A stretch of 64,000 nt of DNA. Source: Massariosphaeria phaeospora. Lineage: Eukaryota > Ascomycota > Dothideomycetes > Pleosporales. The translations under genes and the position numbers were made by a program. Under the pieces are notes generated by a model that searched no databases, had not been told where the DNA came from, and saw nothing but the letters and a program-made list of their open reading frames with translations. The number at the start of each line of letters is the position of its first letter. Positions within the stretch are counted from its first letter, which is position 1. Shown here piece after piece: positions 1 through 12,073 of the stretch. The DNA is taken from positions 496,001 to 560,000 of the forward strand of contig JAADJZ010000026.1 in assembly GCA_011032825.1 (NCBI GenBank). Direction: 5' to 3'.

Positions 1-274
1 ATTTTAAGCAACTTTGCACATTTAAGTACAAAAAACTGTAGTATTTCTTTTTTTTTTACTTTTTGCTAGTTAATTAATATAGCTACTTTTAACATTGCTA
101 AATATTGCTTAGTTAGTTAAAATGCAGTTTTGTATACTAGCTTGCAGTATAAAAAGTAGCAAAAATACTATTTTTTATGTTGTTACTTGCGTAAAGTTAG
201 CGTACAAGTTGTTTAATTTAAAAAAAGTATTGCAAGCTAAAAAAACTGTTACTATAAGTAAATTTAAAGCTGTA
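1..274. other. Unassigned AT-rich mutated sequence
   Basis: This stretch is AT-rich, nearly free of CC and GG, and has no convincing reading frame. It is the left flank of the Fot1-like element B1, which sits at a TA at 273-274. It is probably part of a further degraded repeat, but I could not match it to anything else in the window. Confidence 0.5.
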
Positions 275-3200
275 ACGTAGATTCTTAGCGAGTTGCTTAC
301 CTAGGCGAGTTGCTTACCTGCGCCAAGCTTTCTACCAACACTTGCTTCTTTTTCTTTACTACGCAATAGCTTAACTACACAACGCACTACGCGCTTTAAA
401 CGAAAGCCAAATACAGCTTGCGATCTAGGCTATCTAACGCAACGTAACACTTTTTTAGCAACGCGCTGCATTAATCTACAACGTTTTTTAAAAAACACTA
501 AGCAATTAGCTTGCTAAAAAACTCTTACAACGCAATTGCACACTTAACTTAATAAAGCTTCGTTTAACAGAAAACACAGTAATTAAAAAGTATACTGTTA
601 ACTTTAACGCGCGAAGCTTTCTACTTAGGCCTGCTAGGTTAGAGAATAAAGCTAACCTACTACTCGCAGCGCAAGGCTAGCTACTAGTTAAAAAAAACTA
701 GGTTACGTTGTTCGTTAGGCGTTACTCTAAGCTTTAGATTAAGTTTAATTAAAAGTACAACTATAAAAGAGCTCTTTGTAAAGATTTTAAGCTTGTAGCT
801 AACTAGTTTAGGCTTGTAGCAAACATAAAAGCTAAGTACAGCGTAGTAAACAAGAACACTTACAACTTTAATAAAACAGGCTTTATAATAGGCTAGATCT
901 CAACGAGTACAGTAATTACTAGCTTAGAGCGTCGAAAACGGCCGAAAACGGTGCAGCAAAGTAACAGAGAGTAAACGATAGTAGTACAAAGCGTTAACGC
1001 AATAGAGTAAGCTATTCTACTCTTTATTATTTTTTAAAGCAAGAACTACTTTTTTGCCTAGTACGAGAAGAATAGCCTACTTTGCAACTAGGTTATCGCA
1101 GTTTCTAAAAACAGCTAAACAAACAACGAGCTAAGTTTAAAGTAGTTAAAGCACTTTAACGCCTAACGTAAAGCACTAGCGAACTCAACAAACTAGTAAA
1201 CTCGACAAAATTTGCCAAGACTACTACTTTCTCTATCAACGCGATATGTTTCAACCAACTAACGCGTTATTACACTAATACAAAAAGAAACTTCAGCTTG
1301 CTCTTAAAGCTTATAATTTTAGCTAATTCTAAAGCTATCAAGCTGCTGCTAGTGCTTTTAACGTTAAACACTATACTTTCTCTAAACGCGCTAGAGAAAT
1401 TTTATTTTGAGCTTAAACACAACTTACATTTTTAAAGCTTACTACGACTAAAGAGCAAACAATTATCCAATATATTCTCAACTTTAATTCGCGAGAATTT
1501 GCTTCTCGGCTGTTTGAGGTAGGAGATATAGAAAATAAACTAGTAGCTGCGCAAAGTAAAGAGCTAGTAGGCAAGAACTAGGCTAAGAGATTTGTAACGC
1601 GTTTAGGCGAGCTTAAAATAGCTTTTAATCGAGCAAAGAACTAGCAAAGAATACAACAAAAAGATTCTAAAGTAATTAGCGCGTAGTTTAAGCTTGTTAA
1701 GAATACCAAAGCTAAGTACAGCATCTAGGATAATAATATATACAACTTTAACAAAACTAGCTTCTAGATAGGTGTTATTAGGTTTATAAAAGTTGTTACA
1801 AGCTTTTAAAAACGTACTCGACTTAATTTTATCCAGCTAGGCAATCGAGAGTAGGTAACAGTTATCTAGAGCATCTGCGCCGCAAGGTACGCAATTCTGC
1901 TATTTATTATCTACAAAAAGCGCGTTTACATCTTAGCATAGTACGAAAAAAACTTTATACCTAGCAATTAAAAGCTTTTAGTTTCTAAAAACGGCTAGAC
2001 AAACAACGCTTTTAGTTTTAAGTAGTTAAAGCATTTTAACGCGCATACAAAAGCGCGTTAGGTAGAAAAGTATTAGCTGCTTATTTTGAACGGCCATAAG
2101 AGCTACTAATCTTAGGATTTCAAATACTATTGCTTTAAAAACAAGATCTTTACGCTTTGCATGCTAGCTTATTTATTTTATATTCTTTAGCTGCTAGATG
2201 TGGTTTGCTTTTTGCTGCTAAAGCTAAAGTACTCTCAACGCGTTTGAGACTTAGCGCGCCGGCGCGTTTTCTATATTAACAAAAAAAGCTTCCTGCTAGC
2301 CTTTAGAAACGCGTTTTTTGAGGTATTTACAACAAAGAACTGCAAAAAAGCTTTTAAGGCTTTAGAGCTAGTTTCTATCAACGCGCAGGTAGTTTTTAAT
2401 CGTCTTAAAGTACAACTGTGTACCTCGCTACTACTCTTTGCACTAGAAACGCCGTAGCAGTCAAAGACTCCAAGCAATACGCTTGAATTTAGATCGCAAT
2501 TAAAGCTTATTACTACTAAGCTTGGTTTCTCTCTATTATCTTTAAAGAATAGAGTTAATTAGCTTGTCAAAGGGTTCAACTAGATAGCCTATTAGGTTGA
2601 GCTAATGCGCAATCGAATCTCTAGCCTTAAAAAGACTATTAAAGAAGCAACAAGAAAAAAATTACAAAAACAAAAGCGAATTTAAATAGGTAGCACAATA
2701 GAGTATAGTAATAGATTAGCGCAAGTAGCTGCTAAAGCGTTTATAGCACTTTAGCTATTAAAGAAAGCACGTAGTAGAAAGAGTTAAGAAAGAGCACAAC
2801 TAGCTCTACGACGCTGTAAAAACTGTAGTAATACAAGGCACAATGCTCGAACCTGCTAAAAGAATATAGAAAAAGCTTTTGAATCTAAAGCTAGCACGAC
2901 GTACGCAGGTTCCTTGTTTAATAGCAATTAATTTAATGTTCTTTGAGATAAGTTAGTTGTGCTAAGATATTTTATCGAGTTTACTAGTTTGTTGAGTTCG
3001 CTAGTACTTTACGTTATACAAAGAAACGTACTATTAGAATAGTACGTTTACTTTTTATCAACGGCTATAAGAGCTATAACTCGCTCGCTTTTTAGCAGTA
3101 CTACAAAAATAACAGCATTATTACTTTTTGCATGCTTTCTTACTCGTTGCACTTTTTATAGCCTTTTAATGTTAGCTGTTTTGCGCTTTTAAAAAAAGCG

Positions 3201-4006
3201 TACAGCTGCTAAGCCAAAGATCTAATGCGCAACTAAATTAACTACATTACTAAACTTAAGTTCTTGCTATGCTTTATTAGCGCTTACAACGCTTTTATTA
3301 CAAAAAGCAATATCTAAAGAAACTTTTAAAGTGCTAGATTAGTTCTATTCAACTTAGAAGCGGTAATTTTGAAGCTTAACGTGCAGCTTTGCACTCTACT
3401 ATTACCTACTATAAAAAACAGTTCTTAGTAGTCTCAAACTCTAAGCAATACCTTAGAATTTAGGTCGCAATTAACGCTAATTTGAAAGAAAATTTAAAGG
3501 CATGTAGATAGCTTTTTTACTTTAATAGTTAATGCTTTTGCAAAGCTCTTTAAAGGCGCAGAGTATGTAGCAGCTTCTGTGCTGCTACTGCGCAACTAAG
3601 TCGCTAAACTTTAAGCTGCCAACGAAGCTTTTTTGCAACGAAAATTGCACAAAAGAAAGCGTATGCAGCAAGAGAGTACTTTTACAGTTAAAAAAAGCGT
3701 GCGCTTAACAGCCCTTAAGGCGTTTAAAGCGCGCAGTAATAAAAAAAAAGCAAAAAAAAAAGCTCGTAGTAACGCTAGTAATTAGAGCAGCTAGCTTTTA
3801 GAACGCTGTAGACGCTGCAGCAAGCTAGAGCACAATAAGCGCACGTGTAGGTTAGATGCAGCAGTTAATTCTAAGTAATTTAAGTTATTTTAACCTATAC
3901 TAGGTGCTAGAGAGAAAGTAGTAGAAAGAAAAAAGTAGGTAGTAGAAAGAAAGCTTGGCGCAGGTAAGCAACTCGCCTAGGTAAGCAACTTGCTAGGAAT
4001 CTACGT
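275..4006 (+). mobile_element. Fot1/pogo-like element B1, interrupted by C1
   Basis: A DNA transposon with matching terminal inverted repeats (about 50 bp) beginning ACGTAGATT and flanked by TA at 273-274 and 4007-4008. Just inside the left tip lie two 17-bp direct repeats, 288-304 and 305-321 (GCGAGTTGCTTACCTAG, then the same with TGC at the end). The element's own sequence is 275-1165 plus 3015-4006; C1 fills the gap. Read on the plus strand, the DDE transposase is visible with in-frame stops, mostly TAG: NFNKTGF near 870, SNRE* near 960, and FINGYKS near 3055, where the family has Asp before Gly. A C-terminal CX2CX4HX4C knuckle is at about 3808-3850. A truncated sister, B2, starts at 54646. 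Confidence 0.85.
1166..3014 (+). mobile_element. Fot1/pogo-like element C1, nested in B1
   Basis: A complete 1849-bp element with TIRs starting ACGTAAAG, flanked by TA at 1164-1165 and 3015-3016. Removing it and one TA restores B1 exactly as seen in B2 near 55525. Tandem 17-bp units lie at 1175-1191 and 1192-1208 (ACTAGCGAACTCAACAA and ACTAGTAAACTCGACAA). The plus-strand transposase is broken by many TAG stops. Its C terminus keeps a CX2CX4HX4C knuckle (CKNCSNTRHNARTC) at about 2818-2860. An open frame on the opposite strand at 2271-2477 recurs in other C copies and is only the shadow of this gene. Confidence 0.88.
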
Positions 4007-4008
4007 TA

Positions 4009-4083
4009 GTTATCTATTTACGCAAGCTTATAGCAAAAAATTAAAAAAGCTTGCTAAAATAGCGTTTAAGCGAGGTTAAGCGT
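4009..4083. other. Short unassigned stretch between B1 and C2
   Basis: About 75 bp of AT-rich sequence separates the TA of B1 from the TA of C2. It presumably continues the repeat at 1-274 into which both elements inserted. No feature is recognisable. Confidence 0.4.
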
Positions 4084-4620
4084 TAACGTAAAGTACTACT
4101 AAGTAACTTAAACTACTAAGTAACCTAGAATTCGCGAAAACTGCTACTTTCTCTATTAACGCAATATGTTTCAACTAACTAACGCGTTATTACACTAACA
4201 CGAAGAATTTTTTTAACTTACTTTTAAAGCTTATTATTCTAGCTAATTCTAAAGCTATTAAGCTGCTGCTATTGCTTTTAAAGTTAATTGCTATACTTTT
4301 TTTTGTTACGCCTAAAGAACGCTTTTTGCGCTAAAACTCTACTAAATAGCTAAAAGCTTACTACGACTAAAGAGCAAACGATTATCTAATATATTCTCAA
4401 CGTTAATTTGCAAGAATTTACTTTTTAGCTGTCTAAAGTAGAAAATATAAAAAATAAACTAGTAGCTGCGCAAAGTAAAAAGCTAGTAGGCAAAAACTAA
4501 GCTAAGAAATTTGTAACGCGTTTAAGCGAGCTTAAAATAGCTTTTAATTAAGCAAAGAATTAGCAAAGAATACAATAAAAAGATTCTAAAGTAATTAGCG
4601 CGTAGTTTAAGCTAGTTAAG

Positions 4621-5049
4621 TGTTACGATCTAGTATTACAACTAGGCTTAGCGCGAAGCGCTTGAGTTATAAGCTACTAATAGAGTTACATAGCAAGCTA
4701 ACTAAGCTTCGATTACGTAACCGCTTATTAGTAAGCGCTTAAAAATAAGCACGCTTAATAATAAGCGCTTAGCAATAAGCACTACTTAGTAGTAAGCGCT
4801 TAAGAATAAGCAAAAACACTTTCTAGTATATAAACTTAAAGAGACAACGCACTCTTACAGTTGTTGTTTTCAATTTCAATTACCTAAGTTAACTTTTACT
4901 TTAACTTCTTTACTTTTTGCAAAACGAAGCTTGCTACTGCCTTAGTATTAAACACTATATAACTTTCTTTAGTTTATTGAACTTACTTATTTCTTAAGAA
5001 CTAACCTAAGCTTAATAAACAACTTATTTAAGTCCGCTTAGCTTTTACA
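4621..5049 (+). repeat. 5' LTR of Gypsy-1
   Basis: A 429-bp LTR. It holds several copies of the palindrome TAAGCGCTTA (about 4730-4815) and a TATA-like TATATAAA at about 4838, roughly where a U3 promoter would lie. Most differences from the 3' LTR are C/T or G/A, as expected from RIP rather than ordinary drift. No primer-binding site could be recognised downstream. Confidence 0.9.
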
Positions 5050-5342
5050 TATTGAAAACTTTTAAGATAAATAATACTTCGATAACTACTTCTCTTTATA
5101 CTCGCACTAGCGGTACGAAAGTAGCGAAGCTTAACTTCTACTATAGAGATCGCTTAAAGCTAGAGAACTAGTTACTCTAGTTTAACTTTTTTTTCAAGTT
5201 CAAAAATAACTACGTTAACAACATTAACAAAGCATTTTTAATAGCTTTCTACATAAAAAGAATAGCTTTTAAGTAAGTTTAACTTTACTTAAAAAAGTAT
5301 TTAAATAGCAACAACAACAAAGACATAATTACACGCATGTTT

Positions 5343-5778
5343 AGGCTAGCGAATAGGTATAGATTAGGTTAAGGTTAGGTCAGATCCGCACGGACTAGAA
5401 AACGAAAATCAAAATCTTTACTTTTTAATATCTTACCTAATACTATAGATATACTAATGCAAATTTAACACGTGCTGCAGATATATAAACACAATTATAT
5501 GTAAAATTATTAGAGAATTCTACCTAGTCTAGAGTATATTTCACTTATCTTTTATAGATTTAACAAATAAAAAGCTATATTAAAGAAGCTAGACTAGCTA
5601 GAATTCTCTAATAATTTTATATATAATTGTGTTTATATATCTGCAGCACGTGTTAAATTTGCATTAGTATATCTATAGTATTAGGTAAGATATTAAAAAG
5701 TAAAGATTTTGATTTTCGTTCTCTAGTCCGTGCGGATCTAACTTAACTTTAACCTAACCTATACTTATTCGCTAGCCT
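5343..5778. mobile_element. Mutator-like miniature element M1 (near-perfect palindrome)
   Basis: A 436-bp element made of two inverted arms of roughly 190 bp around a short unpaired centre. It is flanked by the 10-bp direct repeat ACGCATGTTT (5333-5342, 5779-5788). The tips carry GCTAGCGAATA, shared with M2 and M3. A target duplication of this length is typical of Mutator-like elements. It has no coding capacity. Confidence 0.85.
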
Positions 5779-5789
5779 ACGCATGTTTA

Positions 5790-8700
5790 AAAATCGCGCT
5801 GTGTTTAAAAACAAGCTGCAACAATTTTACGCAATTGCTAACAAGCTTGCTATTGCAAAAAAAACTATTTAACAAATGCGCTAGACTAAGTTAGCTAGAA
5901 ACTACGCTAACCTATTTTAACAGTACTCTATTTAAACTAACTAGAACGACAAGGCACTTATGCGCATGTACAAGCAAAAGCTAAAAAATAATATTAAAGC
6001 AAAACTAATGCGCTCTAGAGCAGCTACAGACACTTTAGACAATTTAATTAAAAAATTAATTTGCTTTAACAATAAGTTGTACGAACTTGCGATTAAAATG
6101 CAAGCTAAAGCAAAGTTCTACGTACTAAAGAGCAATAAGAGTTATACACTTAACACTAGCTAGCGTTAAGTACAAACTTAATACTTGCGCTTAGCAAGCG
6201 TATACAACTTAGCTTAAAAATACAAACTAATACACCTTAACAACTTCAACAAAAGCAAACTAATTAACAAACAATTAAAGTATAGCAAGAAAACAAGGAC
6301 TTGCTATAATTGTAGCAAACTAGGCTACATTTCTAGCAACTGTTATTAAAAAAACAAAGTTGTTCAACAGTTAAATGTACTATCCAATGCTACGAGTAGT
6401 ATTAATAAAAAATAGAAAGTAATTACTTTTATAGATGTTAAGAATTAGAGAGAACAGCTGCCTAAAAGAGCAGGTTCAGCTAAAAGAAAGTTAATATGCG
6501 ACGACTTCGAATTAACGGACGAAGAATACGAGTTGCTAGACGAACAACTAAAACTACTGCAGAAAACACAGCACAGCAACGATTAGTAGATTAAAAAAAA
6601 ACAAATAAAAAGAATCTATTAATCTAACACTTTACTCTAAGACGATGTAGCTGATTACAACAAAGCAGTATAGAAATATCTTAACGAGCTCAACTAATAG
6701 CTTATAGAAAAAAACAAAAAAGAAATCTACTAGAAGCTAAAGAAAAAACGCTCTAAAGAAAACATTTTACTTTTGAATCTAAACGAATCGGCTACTAAGA
6801 AACACTAGCACAATAAAGTTGCAAAAAAATTTCGACAAAGCTTTAGAAGCAACTGCAAAAACGCGAACTTCTACTAACTACAGTACTACCTAAACTACTA
6901 AAATCTAGAACACGCGAAAATGTTATGAATAGTGTGCTTTTACGACTACTATTTTACTTATTACTCTAATAAGCAAGGCACAAGATAGTTTTTTAAAAGA
7001 AAAAGCTAATTCTGCTTTTGAAAGTAGTTTAACTGCAAAAACAATACTTGCAAATACTACTTATAAAACAAACGCGGCACACTATACTTCTTTAAGAAAA
7101 ACAACTTAGTAGAACTACTTGCAATGCAAATGCTTGTAAACGACAACTGCACTTAGGCTTAGTAGTAAACTTGCTTACACTCTAACTGCGCACAGCATTA
7201 AACTTTTAAAAAAGTTAACAAATTTAGTACAAAGTTTTTTTTAAGCTAGCAACGCTTAACTCTAGAGTTAAACAGATTAACGTAATTAACCTAGCAAAAC
7301 AAATTAAGCTTTTAGTAAAGCTTAATAGTTACTTAATAAAAGCCTTAATTAACATAGAAGCATAGAATAACTTTGTTTCTACTTAAGCAGTATTTGTAGC
7401 TAGTTTACACTTACTAAAGAAACAACAGCTTTATTTACTTGCTAGTGCTAACGGATAGTTTATACAAGCGCAACTAGTAGTTACACATAAAATAAGTAAC
7501 GTACTATTGCACATTAAACAACATTAAAAGAAGTTAACTTTTAACGTTTTTAGACTAGCTATCTACGACATTATTTTAAAACTTTTTTAGTTAAAAAAGC
7601 ACAACTTTTAGATTAACTAGAGAAAGAACACGCTTTTACTAGAGTGTTGTAAAAACAGCGCTTCTAACACTATGCCTACGCATTAGCAAAGTTTAATAGC
7701 AAATAAAAAAACAATTAACATAATTGCATTAACAAAGAACAGCTTTAAGAAACAAAAGTTTAACTTAACAGATACTAACTCAAAGCTTTTAGATTAACAA
7801 GTTAGAGTAAAGAAAAAAATTAGCGCACTTTTAGAAATACTCTACAAGTACAAAGAGTTTAAATATTTCTTTTAAAAAGTAGTAGATGCAAAAGTATTAC
7901 TAAAACACAAACTTTAAAACCACAAAATCGTCTTACAAAAAAAAAAGCAACTAACTTTTAGCTTAATTTATAGACTATTAGAAAAAAAGTTAAGCACACT
8001 TCGCAATTACATTAAAAATAACTTAAAAAAAAGTTATATACAACTATTACAGTTACTTGTAAAATACTTAATTATTTTTGTACTAAAAAAGAACGGCGTA
8101 CTACGACTATGTGTTAACTATCAAAAGCTCAACAATATTACAGTTAAAAATTAATACTCTCTACTAAATATTATAGAATTACGGAATTGATTATTTTACG
8201 CAAAAGTCTTTACAGCGCTTAACCTACAAGATAGTTACTACTTTATTAAAATTAAAAAAAGTAAAAAATAAAAAACAGCGTTTCGAACGAGATACAAATA
8301 TTATATATACACTATTATGCTATTTAAGCTTACAAATGCTTTAGCAACTTTTTAAGAGCTTATTAACAACGTGTTAAAAATGTACTTAAATATCTTTGTT
8401 GTTGCTTATCTAAACGACATTTTTATTTATTTTAAAATTTAAAAGAACTATGTTAAACATGTCAAAACAGTGCTAAAGTACTTTAACAAGTTTAACTTTT
8501 AACTTAAACTAAAAAAGTGCGAATTTTACAAGCGCGAAGTTGCATTTTTTAGATACGTAGTAAAAGCAAACAGAGTACGCATAAGCAAAGACAAGATTAA
8601 AATAGTTAAAAAATAGCTACAACTTAAAAACGTTAAAGAAATATAATTCTTTTTAAAGTTTCTAAACTTTAATTGCTAGTTTATTAAAGATTACTTGAAA

Positions 8701-11500
8701 ATTGCTATACTTTTAACAAAGCTTACGCAAAAGAATACAACTTTTGCATAAAGCAAAAAAGTAAAAAAAGCTTTTTAACAGCTTAAAAACGCAAGCATTA
8801 GCTTACTATGCTTTTAGATATTTTAAGTAAAACAACTTTTACGCTTTAAAACTAACGCATTAGATTTTGCGCTAAAAAAATGTGCTAGTTAATTGCACAA
8901 AAGCAAATAGCACTTTATTGCTTACTACTTACGCAAGTTTTTAGAACTTAAAGAATAATACAACGTGTACGACAAAGAACTGCTAGCTATTGTTGCATAC
9001 TTACAGCATTAGAGAGTATACGCAAAAAGCTACTTAAAACTTACAATATTTACGAATTACAAGAACTTAGTTAATTTTACAACTACTAAAGTACTCAACC
9101 GAAAGTAGGTTAGATAGTTAGAAATATTAGGCTAGTACAAGTTCAAAATCGTGTACACACTAGAAAAAAATAACAGCAAAGCTAACGCTCTTAGCTAACA
9201 ATATAATATTGTCGAAACAAAGAACATTATTAACACCGCGATACTTAAAGTTAACTAAAACGGATTATTAGAACTAGCTAGAACGCTGAATGTGCTTCTA
9301 AAAACTGCAATTATAGTTTTAAAAAAATTGCAAGAAGCAATTATACAACAACATTACGATAACCTAGTTTACAATTACTTTAGAATTACAAGAACAATAA
9401 AACTTATTAAACAAAACTAACGTACCTTACGGGTAGTCGAGCTACACGAGTTCGCGAAACACTTTTGCCAAGCAAATTATCTAATATTATAACCTTAATA
9501 CCTTTTTTAATAGTAGGCCTATTAGAATAATTTATACACTGTTTTAAAGCTCTAAGCTAGAACTTTAAAATCTACTAAAAATTACCTAAATAGGCTAAGT
9601 ACTACTAGAGTTTTTAAAGTTTAAAGATAAAGAGCTCGCTTAAGCTCTATACCTAGTATCTAGTAGAATTCTACTATAATAAACTTTTATATTCTAAAAT
9701 ATTCTTATTTATACTATATATTAAAGTACTAGAAATTTTTATAGCGTGTAGCCTAAGATTAAAGCTACTAGATAGGTTAGAAAGTAGTTTACTTTCTTTA
9801 TACTAGCTAAGTATAAATATCTATATATAACTATTAAAACCTAATGTAAAACTACTTAATAATTTAGTACTTAGTATAATTATACTATATAAGCTTTAAA
9901 AAAGTAGTATTATTTAGAGTTATGATAGTACTAATACTTTATACTTAGTAGGTTTTATATATAAACTCTAATTCTATCTAATAGCTTTGATTCTAAGCTA
10001 TATACTATATAACTTTCTAGAACTCTAACTTATAGTATAAATAAGAATATTTTAGAATATAAAAGTTTATTATAGTAGAATTCTACTAGATACTAGGTAT
10101 AGAGCTTAAGCGAGCTCTTTATCTTTAAACTTTAAAAACTCTAGTAGTACTTAGCCTATTTAGGTAATTTTTAGTAGATTTTAAAGTTCTAGCTTAGAGC
10201 TTTAAAATAGTGTATAAATTATTCTAATAGGCTTACTATTAAGAAAAGTATTAAGGTTATAATATTAGATAATTTGCTTAGCAAAAGTGTTTCGCGAACT
10301 CGTGTAGCCTAACTACCCGTAAAGTACGTTACGAGTTTAGCGAAATAAAAAACAAAGTTACTGCAATTGTTAAGAAATGTGTAGACTATTAGAAAAACAA
10401 ACATAGTACCTACGCACAATACGAAAAAATGCAAGCTTTAGAGCTACTAGATAAGCCTTAGACTAATATCTTTATAAATTTCGTAATAGAATTGCTTTCG
10501 TTAAAGGACTTTGCTATAGAAATAGCTTACAACGCTATTATAGTTATAGTCAACTAATTTACTAAGTACGCGAAAATAGTACTCTTTAAGAATACGTATA
10601 CTGCACAACAACTAGAATTTATTTTTCTAAATCAACTTATCTAATACTACAGAATACTCAAATTGATTATTAGTAACAAAGACAAGCTTTTTACATCAAA
10701 CTATTGAACAACTCTGTTAGCTGCAATTGAAACAAAACGCAAGCTATTAACAGCGTATTATCTACAAACAAACGAGTAAACAAAAAGAACAAATTAAACT
10801 ATAAAAACATATTTAAGGATATACAGCAACGAACAACAAACTAATTAAGTAAAGCTTTTACTAATAGCATAGTTAGCGTATAACAACAAGTTGTTAGAGT
10901 TTACAAAACAAACACTTTACTACGCGAATTACAAGAAACACTTACATTTCTTTAAAAAAACGTTTTTAGGCGCAAAAGCTAAAACTGCTACAAGAATAGT
11001 AAAGAAACTCAAAAAAATACATAAGTTACTACAAAGTAAACTTAAAATAGCGCAACGCTAAAGCATTTTATATGTTAACTAAAAACAAAAAATAGCACTT
11101 TAGCTAAAGAAAGAGGATAGAGTTTATTTCTTTACAAAGAATTTGCGCACAAAACGACTAAGCAAGAGTCTAGACAACGTCAAAGTTAAACTATTTTTAA
11201 TATTAAAACAACGAAGCTTAGTTAATTACAAATTAAACTTGCTTAAAGACGCAAAGATTTACCTAGTATTCTACATATTCTTGTTCGAACTAGCTAACTT
11301 ACAAACGCTACTCCAGCGAACCTTTCGCTATAAAACTAAAAAAAAAAACGAATTTAAAGTTAAGAAAATTATCGCACACTAAATTATAGATAACTAGGAA
11401 GAATACCTAGTTAAATAGTTAAACTACCTAGACAGCGAAAACACATAGAAACTAAATACGAACTTTACAAACTACTACTAGATCCTAGCACGATATCGTT
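5790..11500 (+). pseudogene. Gypsy-1 gag-pol remnant
   Basis: A broken plus-strand polyprotein. A gag zinc knuckle lies near 6297-6345, with the usual His replaced by Tyr (CYNCSKLGY). A protease-region motif YDIIL is near 7560. Reverse transcriptase starts near 8035 (LRLCVNYQKLN), and its YLDD box reads YLND at 8407-8418. RNase H is near 8840, where the family's TDASDFAL reads TNALDFAL. Integrase lies at about 10380-10800, with catalytic Asp also replaced. A C-terminal chromodomain is at about 11347-11500 (EEYLVK*LNYLDSENT*). Stops fall mainly where the family has Trp, consistent with TGG to TAG. The short open stretches at 5960-6163 and 11143-11382 are surviving pieces of this gene. Confidence 0.88.
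9420..10329. mobile_element. Non-autonomous element F1 with Fot1-F ends
   Basis: A 910-bp element with long inverted arms (over 300 bp) that pair across the whole element. It is flanked by TA at 9418-9419 and 10330-10331. The outermost 45 bp (ACGTACCTTACG..., then CACTTTTGCCAAGC) match the ends of the transposase-bearing F elements, but there is no coding sequence inside. It sits in the integrase part of Gypsy-1. It was presumably mobilised by an F-type transposase. Confidence 0.85.
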
Positions 11501-11539
11501 AAGAACACTATAACTAGCAACAAAAGAATTGATTAAGCC

Positions 11540-12065
11540 TATTGTAGCTTACATTGCAAGCGAAAACTTTATTCTAATCAACGCCGTAGGACAGTTAATT
11601 TTCTTTGCTAGCTTAGTTTCGCTTAACGCTTTTATTTTTGACGCAAAACAAAGAGTTTTCTTGCGCGCCTGCTTTTTTGCTTGCTTTAGAATTTTCTTAT
11701 TTTGCAGCAGACAATTTATTACTTCTGCTAACAATTTTTTATTTTTATTTACTTTCTTTCTATACTCTTTACGAGTACGATTTAACAACTTCTACGACAT
11801 GTTAACATACGCTTAACCTAAACGCGTGCACTTAGCGCACTTTAGACAAAAATTTAGCATAACAAAACAATTTAAGCCTTGTAGAAAACAATAATTACAA
11901 GCAATTTTAGCAAGTGTATTAGCTTAACAAATTTTAGAGCTAAGACAAAAGCGACGATAAGTTAACGAAAACATCGCAAGTTGCTACTAGCTAGATGCGA
12001 GGTAACTCTAGCTACTTGTACAAAATAAGCAGCTTTTACAATTCAAAAACAAATTATTAGAAAAA
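11540..12065 (-). pseudogene. Antisense ORF in the Gypsy-1 3' region
   Basis: Between the chromodomain and the 3' LTR the minus strand encodes a Cys-rich patch (CLKCAKCTRLG, near 11840) followed by a long Lys/Ala/Leu-rich, probably coiled-coil stretch, open from 11788 to 11549. The layout of a zinc-binding N terminus and a basic coiled coil is seen again antisense in Gypsy-3 at about 40760-41300. I infer an element-borne antisense gene. No function can be named, and mutation has broken it. Confidence 0.45.
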
Positions 12066-12073
12066 GAAAATAA

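Noticed and set aside
2271..2477. 68-codon minus-strand frame repeated in family C (also 13972-14247, 53427-53633, 61358-61564, and plus strand 27467-27673)
   Set aside because: It is antisense to the C-terminal part of the transposase, whose true frame on the other strand aligns with F and G. It stays open because the mutation pattern makes few stops in this frame.
4730..4815. CRISPR-like or satellite array in the Gypsy-1 LTR
   Set aside because: The repeats are short palindromes in a eukaryotic LTR with irregular spacing and no spacers; they are better read as LTR regulatory motifs.
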